Below, piece after piece: positions 1-7,878 of a stretch of DNA of 64,000 bases; positions within the stretch are counted from its first letter, which is position 1, and each line of letters opens with the position of its first letter. Source of the stretch: Nocardiopsis_B sediminis (GTDB lineage Bacteria; Actinomycetota; Actinomycetes; Streptosporangiales; Streptosporangiaceae). The position numbers were made by a program, and so were the translations under genes. The notes beneath the pieces are model-generated. The model searched no databases. It was given only the letters and a program-made list of their open reading frames with translations, and had not been told where the DNA came from. Location: positions 1-64,000 of the forward strand of contig NZ_JBHSBH010000001.1 in assembly GCF_042650565.1 (NCBI RefSeq), given 5' to 3'.

Positions 1-1
1 G

Positions 2-352
2 CACGGTTCTGAGGGGGCCGGGATGCAGCAATGCATCCCGGCTACCCGACTCCGCAAGCCCCAGCGGGTCGCGCTCCACTCCTGGGCCTTCGCCCAGCTG
101 GGAGACTTCATCGTCTACAAGGCCAGACGGGCGGGTGTCCCGCTCGTGTTCGTCGACCCCGCGTACACGTCGCAGATGTGCGCCGAGTGCGGCCACACGG
201 ATGCGCGGAACCGTGTGGACCAGGGCCTGTTCATCTGCCGGGGCTGTGGCGTCGTTGCGCACGCGGACCGGAACGCTTCCCGCAACATCGCCCAACGGGG
301 CGAGAGCGTGTGGAACGCGGGGCGTGAGTCACGCGTCCCTGCCACCCCATAA
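2..352 (+). CDS. tnpB: TnpB (IS200/IS605 OrfB) C-terminal part, cut by the window edge
   Basis: The reading frame is open from the left edge, so only about 116 C-terminal residues are visible. They hold the end of the RuvC-like nuclease domain and its zinc ribbon: a YTSQMCAECG motif, a second cysteine pair CRGC, and HADRNASRNI, whose Asp is the third acidic residue of the RuvC site in TnpB. In known elements TnpB is an RNA-guided nuclease that uses an omega RNA made from the 3' end of its own gene. The DNA just after the stop folds into several hairpins (see next entry). The frame is clean, so the gene may be intact upstream. Whether a tnpA or a left end exists cannot be seen. Confidence 0.9.
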   Translation, partial: HGSEGAGMQQCIPATRLRKPQRVALHSWAFAQLGDFIVYKARRAGVPLVFVDPAYTSQMCAECGHTDARNRVDQGLFICRGCGVVAHADRNASRNIAQRGESVWNAGRESRVPATP

Positions 353-440
353 AGGGGTGACTGGACGGAGGAGTCCACCCGGCAGCCATCCGGGCACTAC
401 CTCCAAGCCCGGTCGTCCAAGAGACCGGGTCAAGCTGACG
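353..440 (+). ncRNA. Candidate omega-RNA scaffold / right end of the TnpB element
   Basis: Three short hairpins follow the tnpB stop: arms TGGAC/GTCCA (362-366/373-377), CCCGG/CCGGG (378-382/390-394) and CCCGGTC/GACCGGG (408-414/423-429), ending in GGTCAAG. A structured 3' region of this kind is typical of omega RNA and of the subterminal hairpin of IS605-type right ends. The exact 3' boundary, and so the guide start, is inferred to lie near 430-440. Confidence 0.4.
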
Positions 441-472
441 AAATCGCAGGTCATTCGATTCTGTACGGGTTT

Positions 473-505
473 CCGGCCCGCCGGGGACCGATGCCGGCGG
501 GCCGG
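473..505. terminator. Hairpin, probably terminating the carbonic anhydrase gene
   Basis: Perfect 12-bp arms CCGGCCCGCCGG (473-484) and CCGGCGGGCCGG (494-505) with a 9-nt loop lie downstream of the minus-strand carbonic anhydrase stop at 595. There is no T-run, as is common in high-GC actinomycetes. Confidence 0.45.
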
Positions 506-594
506 GTGCGGCGGCCGGACCCCCGCAGGGGTCCCCACGGCCGCGGGCCCGTTCGGGGCGGGACGGGCCAGCGGCCGTGGCGCCGCGGCGGCGG

Positions 595-1311
595 TCAGTC
601 CAGGAAGGTGACCGTGGAGCCGTCGAGCTCGTAGCGGGCGGCGACGACGCGCAGCTCACCGCTGTCGACGTGGCCGGCCAGCTCAGGGTCGGAGCGCAGC
701 GTGTCGGCGATGTCCAGGGCGTTGGCCGAGATGCAGTCGTCGATGAAGTCGTCCCCGCTGTCGGGGGTGGCCTCCACGACGGGCAGCAGCTGCTGGACGA
801 GGTAGCCGATGTGGCCTGCGGGCACGTCGCCGCTGCGGTGGGCCTCCACCGCGGCGGTGACGGCGCCGCAGGCGGCGTGGCCCAGGACCACGATCAGCGG
901 GATGTGCAGGTGTTCGACGCCGTAGGCGATGCTGCCCAGGACCGATTCGTCGAGGACCTGGCCGGCGGAGCGGGTGTCGAAGAGGTCGCCCACACCGCGG
1001 TCGAAGACGAGTTCGGGGGCGACCCGGGAGTCGGCGCAGCCCAGGACGAGCGCGAAGGGGCTCTGGCCGTCGACGGCCTCGGCGCGGCGCTCGGCGTCCT
1101 CGTTGGGGTGGACCTGGTGGTAGGTGCGCCAGCGCCGGTTGCCCTCCCTCAGCAGGGTCAGGGCGGTGTCGGGGTCGGTGGCCAGGGCGGGGGCCATGAC
1201 GGGTGCGGCGGAGGCGGAGGCGGCGGTGATGCCCCCGCCGGCCAGCAGCAGCCCGGTGCTGCTGAGGAGGGAGGTGCGTAAGGCGGAGCGGCGTGAGATC
1301 GCCATGGTCAT
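595..1311 (-). CDS. Beta-class carbonic anhydrase, Tat-exported
   Basis: A 238-residue protein of the beta-carbonic anhydrase family, which interconverts CO2 and bicarbonate at a zinc site. Zinc ligands are visible as Cys92 in CADSR and His145/Cys148 in GHAACG. Asp94 and Arg96 form the conserved catalytic dyad. The N-terminus carries ISRRSALR followed by a hydrophobic stretch and an Ala-rich cleavage zone, a twin-arginine signal, so the enzyme is probably exported. The start at 1311 (MTMAIS) is chosen because it gives a normal Tat n-region and follows a GGGG element; 1305 is an alternative and the longer upstream frame lacks support. It is single-gene, with a long 5' region before it. Confidence 0.9.
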   Translation of the reverse strand: MTMAISRRSALRTSLLSSTGLLLAGGGITAASASAAPVMAPALATDPDTALTLLREGNRRWRTYHQVHPNEDAERRAEAVDGQSPFALVLGCADSRVAPELVFDRGVGDLFDTRSAGQVLDESVLGSIAYGVEHLHIPLIVVLGHAACGAVTAAVEAHRSGDVPAGHIGYLVQQLLPVVEATPDSGDDFIDDCISANALDIADTLRSDPELAGHVDSGELRVVAARYELDGSTVTFLD

Positions 1312-1599
1312 CCCCGATTCAAGACGAAGGGGCGTAATGCCCGAATTCATGAAAAGCGGGGAAATCATAGATCCAAGTGACGCGACGTGCACACGTGAAT
1401 CCGCGTGCACGTGCGCACGGGCGAACGCGCTCGGTGATCTTGCGCAAGCATGCGGGCAAACCCGCAGGTCACGCGAGTCGTCGGCGATAGGTGCATGGCC
1501 GGAATCGGCATTTGGGCCCCACCCGATCAGGGCGAGCGCTATGATCACCACCGTCGTCCCCCTGGGGGGCGCCGGTCCCGGCTCCCCCCAGGAGCCGGG
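1312..1599. other. Intergenic: upstream region of the carbonic anhydrase gene
   Basis: This holds the promoter side of the carbonic anhydrase gene and the terminator of the downstream-ending efflux gene. Around 1386-1418 there are several overlapping GTGCAC/CACGTG half-sites that could bind a regulator. No convincing ORF. Confidence 0.4.
1561..1592 (-). terminator. Terminator of the Cmx-type efflux gene
   Basis: Arms CCTGGGGGG (1561-1569) and CCCCCCAGG (1584-1592) form a 9-bp stem just beyond the minus-strand stop at 1600. Confidence 0.5.
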
Positions 1600-2793
1600 T
1601 CAGGCGGCCGGGGCGGCCGGAGCGCAGGCGCCGGCCGGGGTGGTGGCGCGGGCCCGGTTCAGCGCCGCCGACCACGCCACGACGCCGAGCGCGGCCAGGG
1701 CCAGCGCGGCGCCCACCCAGGAGACCGACGGGTAGCCCGCACCGGCGTCGATCGCCAGCCCGCCCAGCCACGGCCCGGCGGTGATCCCGACGTTGAAGGC
1801 GGAGATGTTGACGGCGGCGGCCAGGGTCGGCGCGCCTTCGGCCAGCGCGAACACCCGGGTGTTGAGCGCCGGGTTGGCGCCGAACCCGAAGGCGCCCAGC
1901 AGCGCGGCCAGCACGACGGCCGCCACAGGGACCTGGGCCCACAGCGCCAGCGCGGCCGAGATGAGGACGGCGCCGGCGATGCTCACCGCCAGGGTCGCGA
2001 ACGGGCGGGCGTCCGCGCTGCGCCCGCCGATGGTGATGCCGATGAGCGCCCCGGCGCCATAGAGGGCCAGGACCGCCGGGACGTAGGCGGGCGCGAGCCC
2101 GGAGGTGCCGGTCAGCAGCGGGGCGAGGTAGGCGAAGGTGGCCAGCAGCCCACCGGTGGCCAGGGCGGTGGTGGCGTAGGCCAGCCACAGCCGCGGCCGC
2201 GCCATGGTGCGCAGCTCCTGGCTCAGGCGCGGGGCCGGGCCGTCGGCGCCGCCGGCGGGGATGGTGGCGCGGATGCCGGCCATCGCCAGCACGGCCAGCG
2301 CCGCCAGGGCCCAGAACACCGTGCGCCATCCGAAGTGCTGGCCGATGACGGTGCCGGCGGGCAGGCCGATGATGGTGGCCACGGTCAGCCCGCCGGTGAC
2401 GACGGCCATGGCCTTGCCGCGGGCGGTGGGGGCGACCAGCCCGATGGCGGTGACCGCTGCCACCGCCCAGAACCCGGCGTAGGCGAAGGCGCCGACGACC
2501 CGGGTGGCCATGAGGAGCCCGTAGCCAGGGGCCAGGGCGCCGATGGCGTGCGTGGCGGCGAAGACGGCCAGCAGGGCGAGCAGGGTGGTGCGGCGGGGCA
2601 GGCGCAGGGTGGCCACGGCCAGCACCGGCGCGCCCACGAGCATGCCGACGGCGAAGCCGGAGATCAGCAGCCCCGCGTCGGGGATGGACACCCCCAGGTC
2701 GGTGGCGATCTCGGGGAGCAGCCCGGCCAGCATCAGCTCGGACGTGCCCTGGGCGAAGATCGCCAGGCCCAGGATGTAGACGGCACGGGGCAC
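1600..2793 (-). CDS. MFS drug exporter, Cmx/CmrA chloramphenicol-efflux type
   Basis: A 397-residue protein with about twelve hydrophobic segments. It belongs to the DHA1 branch of the major facilitator superfamily. The N-terminal run with LGLAIFAQGTSELMLAGLLP and the following DLGVSIPDAGLL are typical of the Cmx/CmrA/CmlR chloramphenicol exporters. Related proteins export other compounds, so the substrate is not certain. The GTG start at 2793 has a GGAG element six bases upstream. A 20-bp operator-like dyad sits at 2807-2826, almost on the ribosome binding site, and the same dyad precedes the tetR gene immediately upstream on the same strand. Expression is therefore probably derepressed by a ligand of that TetR protein. 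Confidence 0.88.
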   Translation of the reverse strand: MPRAVYILGLAIFAQGTSELMLAGLLPEIATDLGVSIPDAGLLISGFAVGMLVGAPVLAVATLRLPRRTTLLALLAVFAATHAIGALAPGYGLLMATRVVGAFAYAGFWAVAAVTAIGLVAPTARGKAMAVVTGGLTVATIIGLPAGTVIGQHFGWRTVFWALAALAVLAMAGIRATIPAGGADGPAPRLSQELRTMARPRLWLAYATTALATGGLLATFAYLAPLLTGTSGLAPAYVPAVLALYGAGALIGITIGGRSADARPFATLAVSIAGAVLISAALALWAQVPVAAVVLAALLGAFGFGANPALNTRVFALAEGAPTLAAAVNISAFNVGITAGPWLGGLAIDAGAGYPSVSWVGAALALAALGVVAWSAALNRARATTPAGACAPAAPAA

Positions 2794-2806
2794 AGTGACT
2801 CCAATT

Positions 2807-2826
2807 TTGGATTGATCGGTTCAAAA
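2807..2826 (-). promoter_or_regulatory. Operator copy A, in front of the efflux gene
   Basis: Read on the minus strand, the site TTTTGAACCGATCAATCCAA matches operator copy B (3471-3490) at 18 of 20 positions. It lies 14-33 bp before the efflux start codon. Confidence 0.75.
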
Positions 2827-2879
2827 CGGGGGCAGGCGAAGGCGGGCGGACGCGGGTGCGCCCGCCGGGGAGCCGGGGC

Positions 2880-3452
2880 TCAGAGGGCGGTCAGCGCGGT
2901 CCGGGCGATCGCCTCGAGCGTGGCGCGGTCGGCGCCGCCATAGGCGGCGACCTGCATGCCGCTGATGGCGGCGACGACGAAGTGGGCCAGGGCGGCGGGG
3001 TCGCGGCCGCGGTCGACCTCCCCCGAGCGCCGGCCGGCGTCGATGGCGGCGCGCAGCGCCTCCAGCCGCCGGTCCTGGTCGCGGCGCAGGCGCGCGGCGA
3101 TGCCGGGGTCTTGCGGCGCCAGCTCGACGGTGGAGGTGACCACCAGGCAGCCGACGGGGTCGCCGGGACCGGGGTCGACGACGCGCCACATCATGTCGCG
3201 CACCTTGTCGCGCAGCGGCCGGTCCTCCTCCAGCAGGGCGACCAGCCCGGCGGTCTTGTCCGCCATGTAGCGGTCCAGAGCGGCCTCGTAGAGGTCGCGC
3301 TTACTGGTGAAGGTGTTGTAGATGCTGCTGCGCCGCAGGCCGGTGGCCGCGCACAGGTCCTGGGTCGAGGTGGCCTCGTAACCGGTCGCCCAGAACGCGC
3401 GCATCGCGGCGTCCAGCGCCCGGTCCTCGTCGAAGGCCTTGGGTCGTGCCAT
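2880..3452 (-). CDS. TetR-family repressor of the adjacent efflux gene
   Basis: A 190-residue TetR-type regulator. The N-terminal helix-turn-helix is visible in TSTQDLCAATGLRRSSIYNTF, followed by a DLYEAALDRYM helix and a variable ligand-binding domain. The start at 3452 (MARPKAFDED) fits the usual N-terminus of the family; longer frames add unlike sequence. It is transcribed in the same direction as, and 86 bp upstream of, the MFS exporter. Near-identical 20-bp dyads lie in front of both genes, so it most likely represses itself and the exporter. The ligand is unknown; exporter substrates such as phenicols are a reasonable guess. Confidence 0.9.
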   Translation of the reverse strand: MARPKAFDEDRALDAAMRAFWATGYEATSTQDLCAATGLRRSSIYNTFTSKRDLYEAALDRYMADKTAGLVALLEEDRPLRDKVRDMMWRVVDPGPGDPVGCLVVTSTVELAPQDPGIAARLRRDQDRRLEALRAAIDAGRRSGEVDRGRDPAALAHFVVAAISGMQVAAYGGADRATLEAIARTALTAL

Positions 3453-3470
3453 GCCGCACACGCTAACACG

Positions 3471-3490
3471 TTTTGAATCGATCGATCCAA
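3471..3490. promoter_or_regulatory. Operator copy B, in front of tetR
   Basis: TTTTGAATCGATCGATCCAA contains an imperfect 18-bp palindrome (16 of 18 positions symmetric) 19 bp upstream of the tetR start. The same element occurs at the efflux gene. It is AT-richer than the surroundings, as a promoter operator would be. Confidence 0.75.
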
Positions 3491-3578
3491 TATCGTGCGG
3501 TGCCCCGCGCACGGCGCCGCGGCACGCACGCGTAGCATCGGATGCGACCGCCGCACCGCCTGCCATGAGGGGACGCCG

Positions 3579-4028
3579 ATGGCCACCGCCCTGCGCAGGG
3601 CCGGCCTGGTGCTCGCGTTACTCGCGGTGACCTTCCTGCCCTGCTGCATCGCGTTCGGGCTGGGCGTCAGCGAAGGCCCGCCCGCCTTCGCGGCCTCGCG
3701 CGGCCAGGGGACGGCGGGCACGTTCACCCCCACCGCCCGGGAGTGCACGGGCACCCGCGGGGGGCAGGCCTGCCACTGGCGGGGCACCTTCACCTCCGAC
3801 GACGGCCGGGTCCGGCTGAGCGGCGTGACCGCCGGCACCGGCGACCCGCCGCCGCAGGACGCCGTGTTCCTCCTCAACCGGGGCCGCGTCCACCCCGAGG
3901 GCACCACCGAGTGGCGGCAGTGGGCCTTCTGGGGCGTCCTGGGAGCGGCCGGGCTGGCCGCCCACGCCGCGGCAGCGCTGCGATGGGCCGCGCGGCGCCT
4001 CAGCGGTGCCAGTCGTTGCCCTGGGTGA
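3579..4028 (+). CDS. Small membrane protein of unknown function
   Basis: A 149-residue protein not recognised as any family. An N-terminal hydrophobic segment (about residues 6-28) and another near the C-terminus (about residues 113-133) bracket an extracellular loop. That loop has two cysteines, in REC and ACHW, that could pair, and a run that reads like a small beta domain. The topology suggests two membrane spans with the loop outside. The ATG at 3579 follows GAGGGGA at good spacing; the longer frame upstream has no such site. Its 3' end overlaps the 3' end of the convergent SMI1/KNR4 gene by 29 bp. Confidence 0.6.
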   Translation: MATALRRAGLVLALLAVTFLPCCIAFGLGVSEGPPAFAASRGQGTAGTFTPTARECTGTRGGQACHWRGTFTSDDGRVRLSGVTAGTGDPPPQDAVFLLNRGRVHPEGTTEWRQWAFWGVLGAAGLAAHAAAALRWAARRLSGASRCPG

Positions 4029-4443
4029 AGCAGCGGACGAGGTAGTCGCGCATCGACACCACGGTGAGGCGGCGCCGGTCGCTCTCGTGGTCCCACACCA
4101 CGATCCCGGGCCCGTAGTCGGTGTGCACGTAGGCGAACTGCGGCCCCATGTCGCTGTCGCCGAAGAAGATCATCTCGTCGAAGGGGGCGTAGAGCTCCAG
4201 GTAGTCGGGTTCGGAGCGCATGGCGAGGTTGTCCTCGACGAGCCGCTCGGCCGGCCACACGACCGCGTCGCCGTACTCGTTGGTGACCCCGTTGGCCTCG
4301 CGCAGCAACGACGCCAGCTCGAAGGGCAGCGGCAGCGCCAAGGCCTTTTCGATCCCGGCGATCATCGCCTCGTCGGCCGGGCCGGGCAGCTCCGCTCCGG
4401 GGTACAGTTCACCGATCAGTTCACGCCACACATAGGGAATCAT
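4000..4443 (-). CDS. SMI1/KNR4 (SUKH) family protein
   Basis: A 147-residue protein with the look of the SMI1/KNR4 superfamily: an N-terminal helix, an IEKALALPLPFELASLLREANG stretch matching the conserved polypeptide-chain core, an aromatic FDEMIFFGDSDMG segment and a beta-rich C-terminus. Members are often immunity proteins to polymorphic toxins or solitary proteins of unclear role. No toxin gene is adjacent here, so an immunity role is only a possibility. The start at 4443 gives MIPYVWREL, a normal N-terminus for the family. Confidence 0.75.
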   Translation of the reverse strand: MIPYVWRELIGELYPGAELPGPADEAMIAGIEKALALPLPFELASLLREANGVTNEYGDAVVWPAERLVEDNLAMRSEPDYLELYAPFDEMIFFGDSDMGPQFAYVHTDYGPGIVVWDHESDRRRLTVVSMRDYLVRCFTQGNDWHR

Positions 4444-5092
4444 CACAGGTGGCGGCGTGGCACGGGAAACCGGTGGGCGCGAGTCCCCCGATTGGGACGC
4501 TGTTTTCCGGCCCGGATACCGCGTCGTGCCAGGCGGTATGCCCCATCTCCGTCCGGCCCGGCGGCCGCGCGATCCGTCTGCGCGCCCACACCGGGATGCG
4601 GTGGCCACCGGTGGTGACCGCGCCCTGCGCCGCGCCGCCCGCGGGCGGGCTCCCGGCGGCGCCGCGGGGGTGATCCGGTCGATCCGAAACCCCGGCGGCG
4701 CTGCGCGCAGGGCGTAGCCCGCTGTGGCGGGCGTGCCCCGAGGGGCGACCCGGCCGGCGCGGGAAAAGGCGGCCCGGCCTGGAATATCGCACCGGGCCCC
4801 CCGGTTACACTGTGTGCGGGCCGGTGCGGAACGTGTCCCCGGGCTCCATACAACTGCCTTCGTGGAATACCGCGCCTGCGCCCCGCTGTAGCGGGCGCGC
4901 CGGCGGACTTCGGAGCCGCGTTGTGCCACCGCCGTGAGGCGACCGCCGCACCGGTCCGCACACCTACCCATCCTGATGGCCGTGGCGCAGTCGACTGCGC
5001 CACGGCCATCAGGCGTTTCCGTACCCCCAGTCACCCCCGCAGGTACCCGCCGCCTGAGACCCCGCCCCGTGTCGCCGCAGGAGGCCGCCGGC
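4444..5092. other. Intergenic region with hairpins, no gene seen
   Basis: About 650 bp between divergently transcribed genes. Two similar small hairpins, CCCGC-TGTR-GCGGG at about 4718-4731 and 4882-4895, are followed by the large perfect palindrome at 4972-5013. No frame gives a recognisable protein. The region must contain the promoters of both flanking genes. Confidence 0.45.
4972..5013. repeat. Perfect 42-bp palindrome without a loop
   Basis: Both 21-bp arms are exactly complementary around the centre 4992/4993 (CCTGATGG at the left end, CCATCAGG at the right). It could work as a transcription terminator shielding the acetyltransferase gene, or extrude as a cruciform. No T-run follows on either strand. 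Confidence 0.8.
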
Positions 5093-5665
5093 GTGCACCA
5101 TGAGGACGTGGTCCCCCTGTCGCTTCCGCCCTGGCCGCTCACGCCGCCGGCACACGGCGGCGTGCTCCTGCGCCAGGTGCGTGTGGAGGACGCGGATATG
5201 GCGCGGGAGCTGTCGACGGACCCGTATGTGCCCGAGACTGGCTCGCTTCCCCTCAACGCCAGTGGCGAGGAGGCCGTGGCGTGGGTGCGTCGGCAGCAGG
5301 GGCGTCACGCCGAAGGCGCGGGCTTCTCCCTGACGATCGTGGCGAGGGCGACCGGTGAGGCGGTGGGGCACTGCGGGCTCTGGCTCGGCGGCCTCGGCAA
5401 CGGCCGTGCCACCGCGGGCTACGCGCTCGTTCCGTCGGCCCGGGGCCGCGGGCTCGCCACCGACGCGCTCACGGCGCTCACCGGTTTCGGGTGGACGCTG
5501 CCGGGGCTCTTGCGAATCGAGCTGTACATCGAGCCGTGGAACGCGGGCTCGATCCGGGTCGCACAACGGGCCGGCTACACCTGCGAAGGCCTCCTGCGCG
5601 GTCACCGGGTGATCGGCGGCCGACGACGCGACCTGCTGCTCTACGCGGTCGTCCGTCCCGGATAG
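5093..5665 (+). CDS. GNAT acetyltransferase, RimJ/RimL-like
   Basis: A 190-residue acyl-CoA N-acetyltransferase of the RimJ/RimL type (Acetyltransf_3). The acetyl-CoA binding motif A is visible as ALVPSARGRGLATDAL, preceded by a beta strand GYA. The C-terminal part has RIELYIEPWNAGSIRVAQRA, typical of the family, followed by YTCEGLLRG. Family members acetylate ribosomal protein N-termini, antibiotics or small amines; the substrate cannot be read. The GTG at 5093 is chosen because GCAGGAGG ends eight bases before it. The frame stays open much further upstream, but that part crosses the palindrome and looks non-coding. Confidence 0.85.
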   Translation: MHHEDVVPLSLPPWPLTPPAHGGVLLRQVRVEDADMARELSTDPYVPETGSLPLNASGEEAVAWVRRQQGRHAEGAGFSLTIVARATGEAVGHCGLWLGGLGNGRATAGYALVPSARGRGLATDALTALTGFGWTLPGLLRIELYIEPWNAGSIRVAQRAGYTCEGLLRGHRVIGGRRRDLLLYAVVRPG

Positions 5666-5675
5666 GGGACCGGAG

Positions 5676-5696
5676 GGCCCCGACACCTCCGGGGCC
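5676..5696. terminator. Hairpin between convergent genes
   Basis: GGCCCCG (5676-5682) pairs with CGGGGCC (5690-5696) between the GNAT stop and the AhpD-like stop. It could end transcription from both sides. Confidence 0.35.
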
Positions 5697-5738
5697 GCCG
5701 GTGTCTCGTGTCCCCGCGCGGCCCCGGGCGGGGCGCCG

Positions 5739-6209
5739 TCAGGCGAACTGGCCGGGCTGGTAGTCGCCGGCGGGCTGCTGGACGATGACGCTGACCCGGT
5801 TGAACGCGTTGATGATGGCGATGAGCGCCACCAGGCCGGCGAGCTGGTCCTCGTCGTAGTGCTTGGCGGCGTTCGCCCACGCCTCGTCGGTGACGCCGCC
5901 GGCCGCATCGGCGATGCGGGTGCCCTGCTCGGTCAGCTCCAGGGCGGCGCGCTCGGCCTCGGTGAACACCTTCGCCTCCCGCCAGGCCGCGACCATGTGC
6001 AGGCGCTGCGGGTCCTCCCCGTCGTGCAGGGCGTCCTTGGTGTGCATGTCGGTACAGAAGCCGCAGCCGTTGATCTGGCTGGCGCGCAGCGTCACCAGGT
6101 GCCCCGTCGCGGTCGGCAGGCCCGATCCGGCGACCGCCTGGTGCGCCGCGATGAAGTGCTTCATGGCCTTGCCCGCGACGGGGTTGGTGAGGTCGAGTCG
6201 AGCGTCCAT
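5739..6209 (-). CDS. Carboxymuconolactone decarboxylase / AhpD-like protein
   Basis: A 156-residue all-helical protein of the carboxymuconolactone decarboxylase superfamily, AhpD-like branch. The redox motif CGFC (Cys49, Cys52) is followed by His56 (CTDMHTKDA), the arrangement of AhpD-type alkylhydroperoxidase partners. The C-terminal AIINAFNRVS helix is typical. Such proteins reduce peroxides through the vicinal cysteines. The start at 6209 has AAGGAG at good spacing. No ahpC is next to it, so its reductant and partner are unknown. Confidence 0.88.
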   Translation of the reverse strand: MDARLDLTNPVAGKAMKHFIAAHQAVAGSGLPTATGHLVTLRASQINGCGFCTDMHTKDALHDGEDPQRLHMVAAWREAKVFTEAERAALELTEQGTRIADAAGGVTDEAWANAAKHYDEDQLAGLVALIAIINAFNRVSVIVQQPAGDYQPGQFA

Positions 6210-6812
6210 GGTGGGCTCCTTGCCGTTGTCGATGCTGACACCTCCTTGACGCAACGGCCCCGGCCGATGTGACAGGAGTCGATGTGACGTGCCTCTCCCC
6301 GCCCGTTCCGGACGCCGCACCGCGGACGGTGCTCGGGCGGACCTGCCGTGGGAGGGCGGCCGTGCCAACGGTGTTGGGCACGCCGGGGATGGCCGCCGCA
6401 GCGGCCGGTGTCCGCCCATCGCGGCGACGGGTGAGGTGGCCGGGCGTTCCGCCGCCGACGTGCCGCCGGGGTTCACGACCTCGCCGCGCCGACGGCGTCG
6501 CAGCGGCGACCGGAACCGGACAAGCGCCTCCGCTACGCCGGAGGGCGGATCGGCCTCCGGCGCACCCCGTCCGCCCAGGTCACCGCCCATCCGGCCGGCC
6601 GCGCACGCTCACCCGACCACAAGCGGTCACCCCGCCCCTACGCCACCGATTCCCACCCTTCGCCCCCCGGGTTGACCTGCGCCGACGCCCGTCCCGACGG
6701 TCGAAGCGGCGGGCGCGCCACCCTTGGGTTGCGCGCCGGTACCGGCCTGAACCCGCCCACCGCCCTGGGCGTCTCACCCGCAGTTGCCAACCCCGCACAG
6801 GCGGAGACTGCC
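6210..6812. other. Intergenic, no gene seen
   Basis: About 600 bp of GC-rich sequence between the divergent AhpD-like and GIDE-like genes. The frames here have no family-like stretches and no supported starts. It presumably holds both promoters. Confidence 0.4.
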
Positions 6813-7568
6813 ATGGACGCCGTCATCGCATCCCTCCTCGTCGGCGGCTGCACCCTGCTCACCATCGGCTTGGCGCTGCTGCCCCGCATCCGCACCCTTG
6901 AAGCGCTGCCCCACCTGACGGTGGACGCCGCCCTGGCCGGCGCCGGCCAGGGGACCGCCGTGATCACCGGCCGCGCCGCACCCGACACCGCCGGCCCGCT
7001 GCGCTCCCCCCTCACCCGGCGCCCCTGCGTGTGGTGGGCGCTGGAGACCTCCCTGGTACCCGGCCCCCGCGCGGCCACCCTGCTCACCCGTCGCTCCGCC
7101 GCCTCGGCCGCCACCTTCCGGCTCACCGGCGCCACCGGCAGCATCCGCGTCCACCCCGCCGGGCTGCGCCCCCACCCCCGCCTCGTCGGCTCGCGCACCG
7201 CCGAGTCGCTGGCCGGCGCCGCCGCACCGCACCTGCTGCCCTGGGCCGCCCACCGCGTGGCCGCGCGCTTCCCGTGGATGCTGCCGCTGGCGCATGCGCC
7301 CTCGGGCCTGGAGGCCGTGGGCGTCGCCGAATGGCTGGTGGAGCCGGGCCAGCCGGTGACCGTCACCGGCCACCTGCACGCGGCCACCGGCCGCATGGTC
7401 GCCGCCCGTCTTCTGGGAGGCCGACGCGGCCCGGTATTCGGCATCTCCCCCGCCGGGCGCTCCGGCGCCGAGAGCCGCTGCCTGCGGGCAGGGCTGGGCA
7501 CCCTGCTGGGCGCGGCCACCGCTGCCTGGGTCACCGCCGCCCTGCTCTTCGCCGCCGGCGCGACGTGA
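6813..7568 (+). CDS. GIDE-domain-like membrane protein
   Basis: A 251-residue protein with a hydrophobic N-terminal segment (about residues 1-24) and a C-terminal one (about 225-249). Between them lies a beta-rich domain with RRPCVWWALET and a later VEPGQPVTVTGHLHA stretch. The layout (membrane anchor, beta domain with a short Cys-Val-Trp-Trp motif, second anchor) resembles the GIDE domain of eukaryotic MUL1/MULAN. Bacterial proteins of this kind exist but have no firm function. The ATG at 6813 follows GGAG at suitable spacing, and the longer frame is poor. It has no operon partners. Confidence 0.55.
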   Translation: MDAVIASLLVGGCTLLTIGLALLPRIRTLEALPHLTVDAALAGAGQGTAVITGRAAPDTAGPLRSPLTRRPCVWWALETSLVPGPRAATLLTRRSAASAATFRLTGATGSIRVHPAGLRPHPRLVGSRTAESLAGAAAPHLLPWAAHRVAARFPWMLPLAHAPSGLEAVGVAEWLVEPGQPVTVTGHLHAATGRMVAARLLGGRRGPVFGISPAGRSGAESRCLRAGLGTLLGAATAAWVTAALLFAAGAT

Positions 7569-7878
7569 GAGGTGGTGGGCCCGCGGGTGGGCCGGGGCGG
7601 CGCGCCGGATCAGGGCCGAGCGCGCCGCCGGCGCCCACCGGGCCGCCAGGTCGCCAGGTCGCCGGCCCGCCGATCGCCCCGGCTCCCGGTCCCGGGCGCA
7701 CGATCGCCGGGCATCGGCCCCGCGGAACGCCCGCGCCACGGCCCCATACGCCCGTCACCTGCACATTCGCCCTGGATTGACACAGAATCACCCAACGCTC
7801 ACGGTGCGTGCTCGAACTACCGCCGATCCGGCTGAATGGGACAACGTCCCCCGTCCGCCGCACACGCCGGAGGCACCC
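7569..7878. other. Intergenic with a possible -35 element
   Basis: About 310 bp ahead of the secreted-protein gene. TTGACA at 7777-7782 could be a -35 box, but no good -10 box stands at the right distance. The first half is low-complexity C/G-rich and shows no gene. Confidence 0.3.

Noticed and set aside
2880..3566. Longer TetR start at 3566
   Set aside because: The added 38 residues run through the operator and promoter and do not resemble TetR N-termini.
4718..4895. Two similar small hairpins (CCCGC-TGTR-GCGGG) as members of a repeat family
   Set aside because: Only two copies with short stems were seen, and flanks do not align over a useful length.
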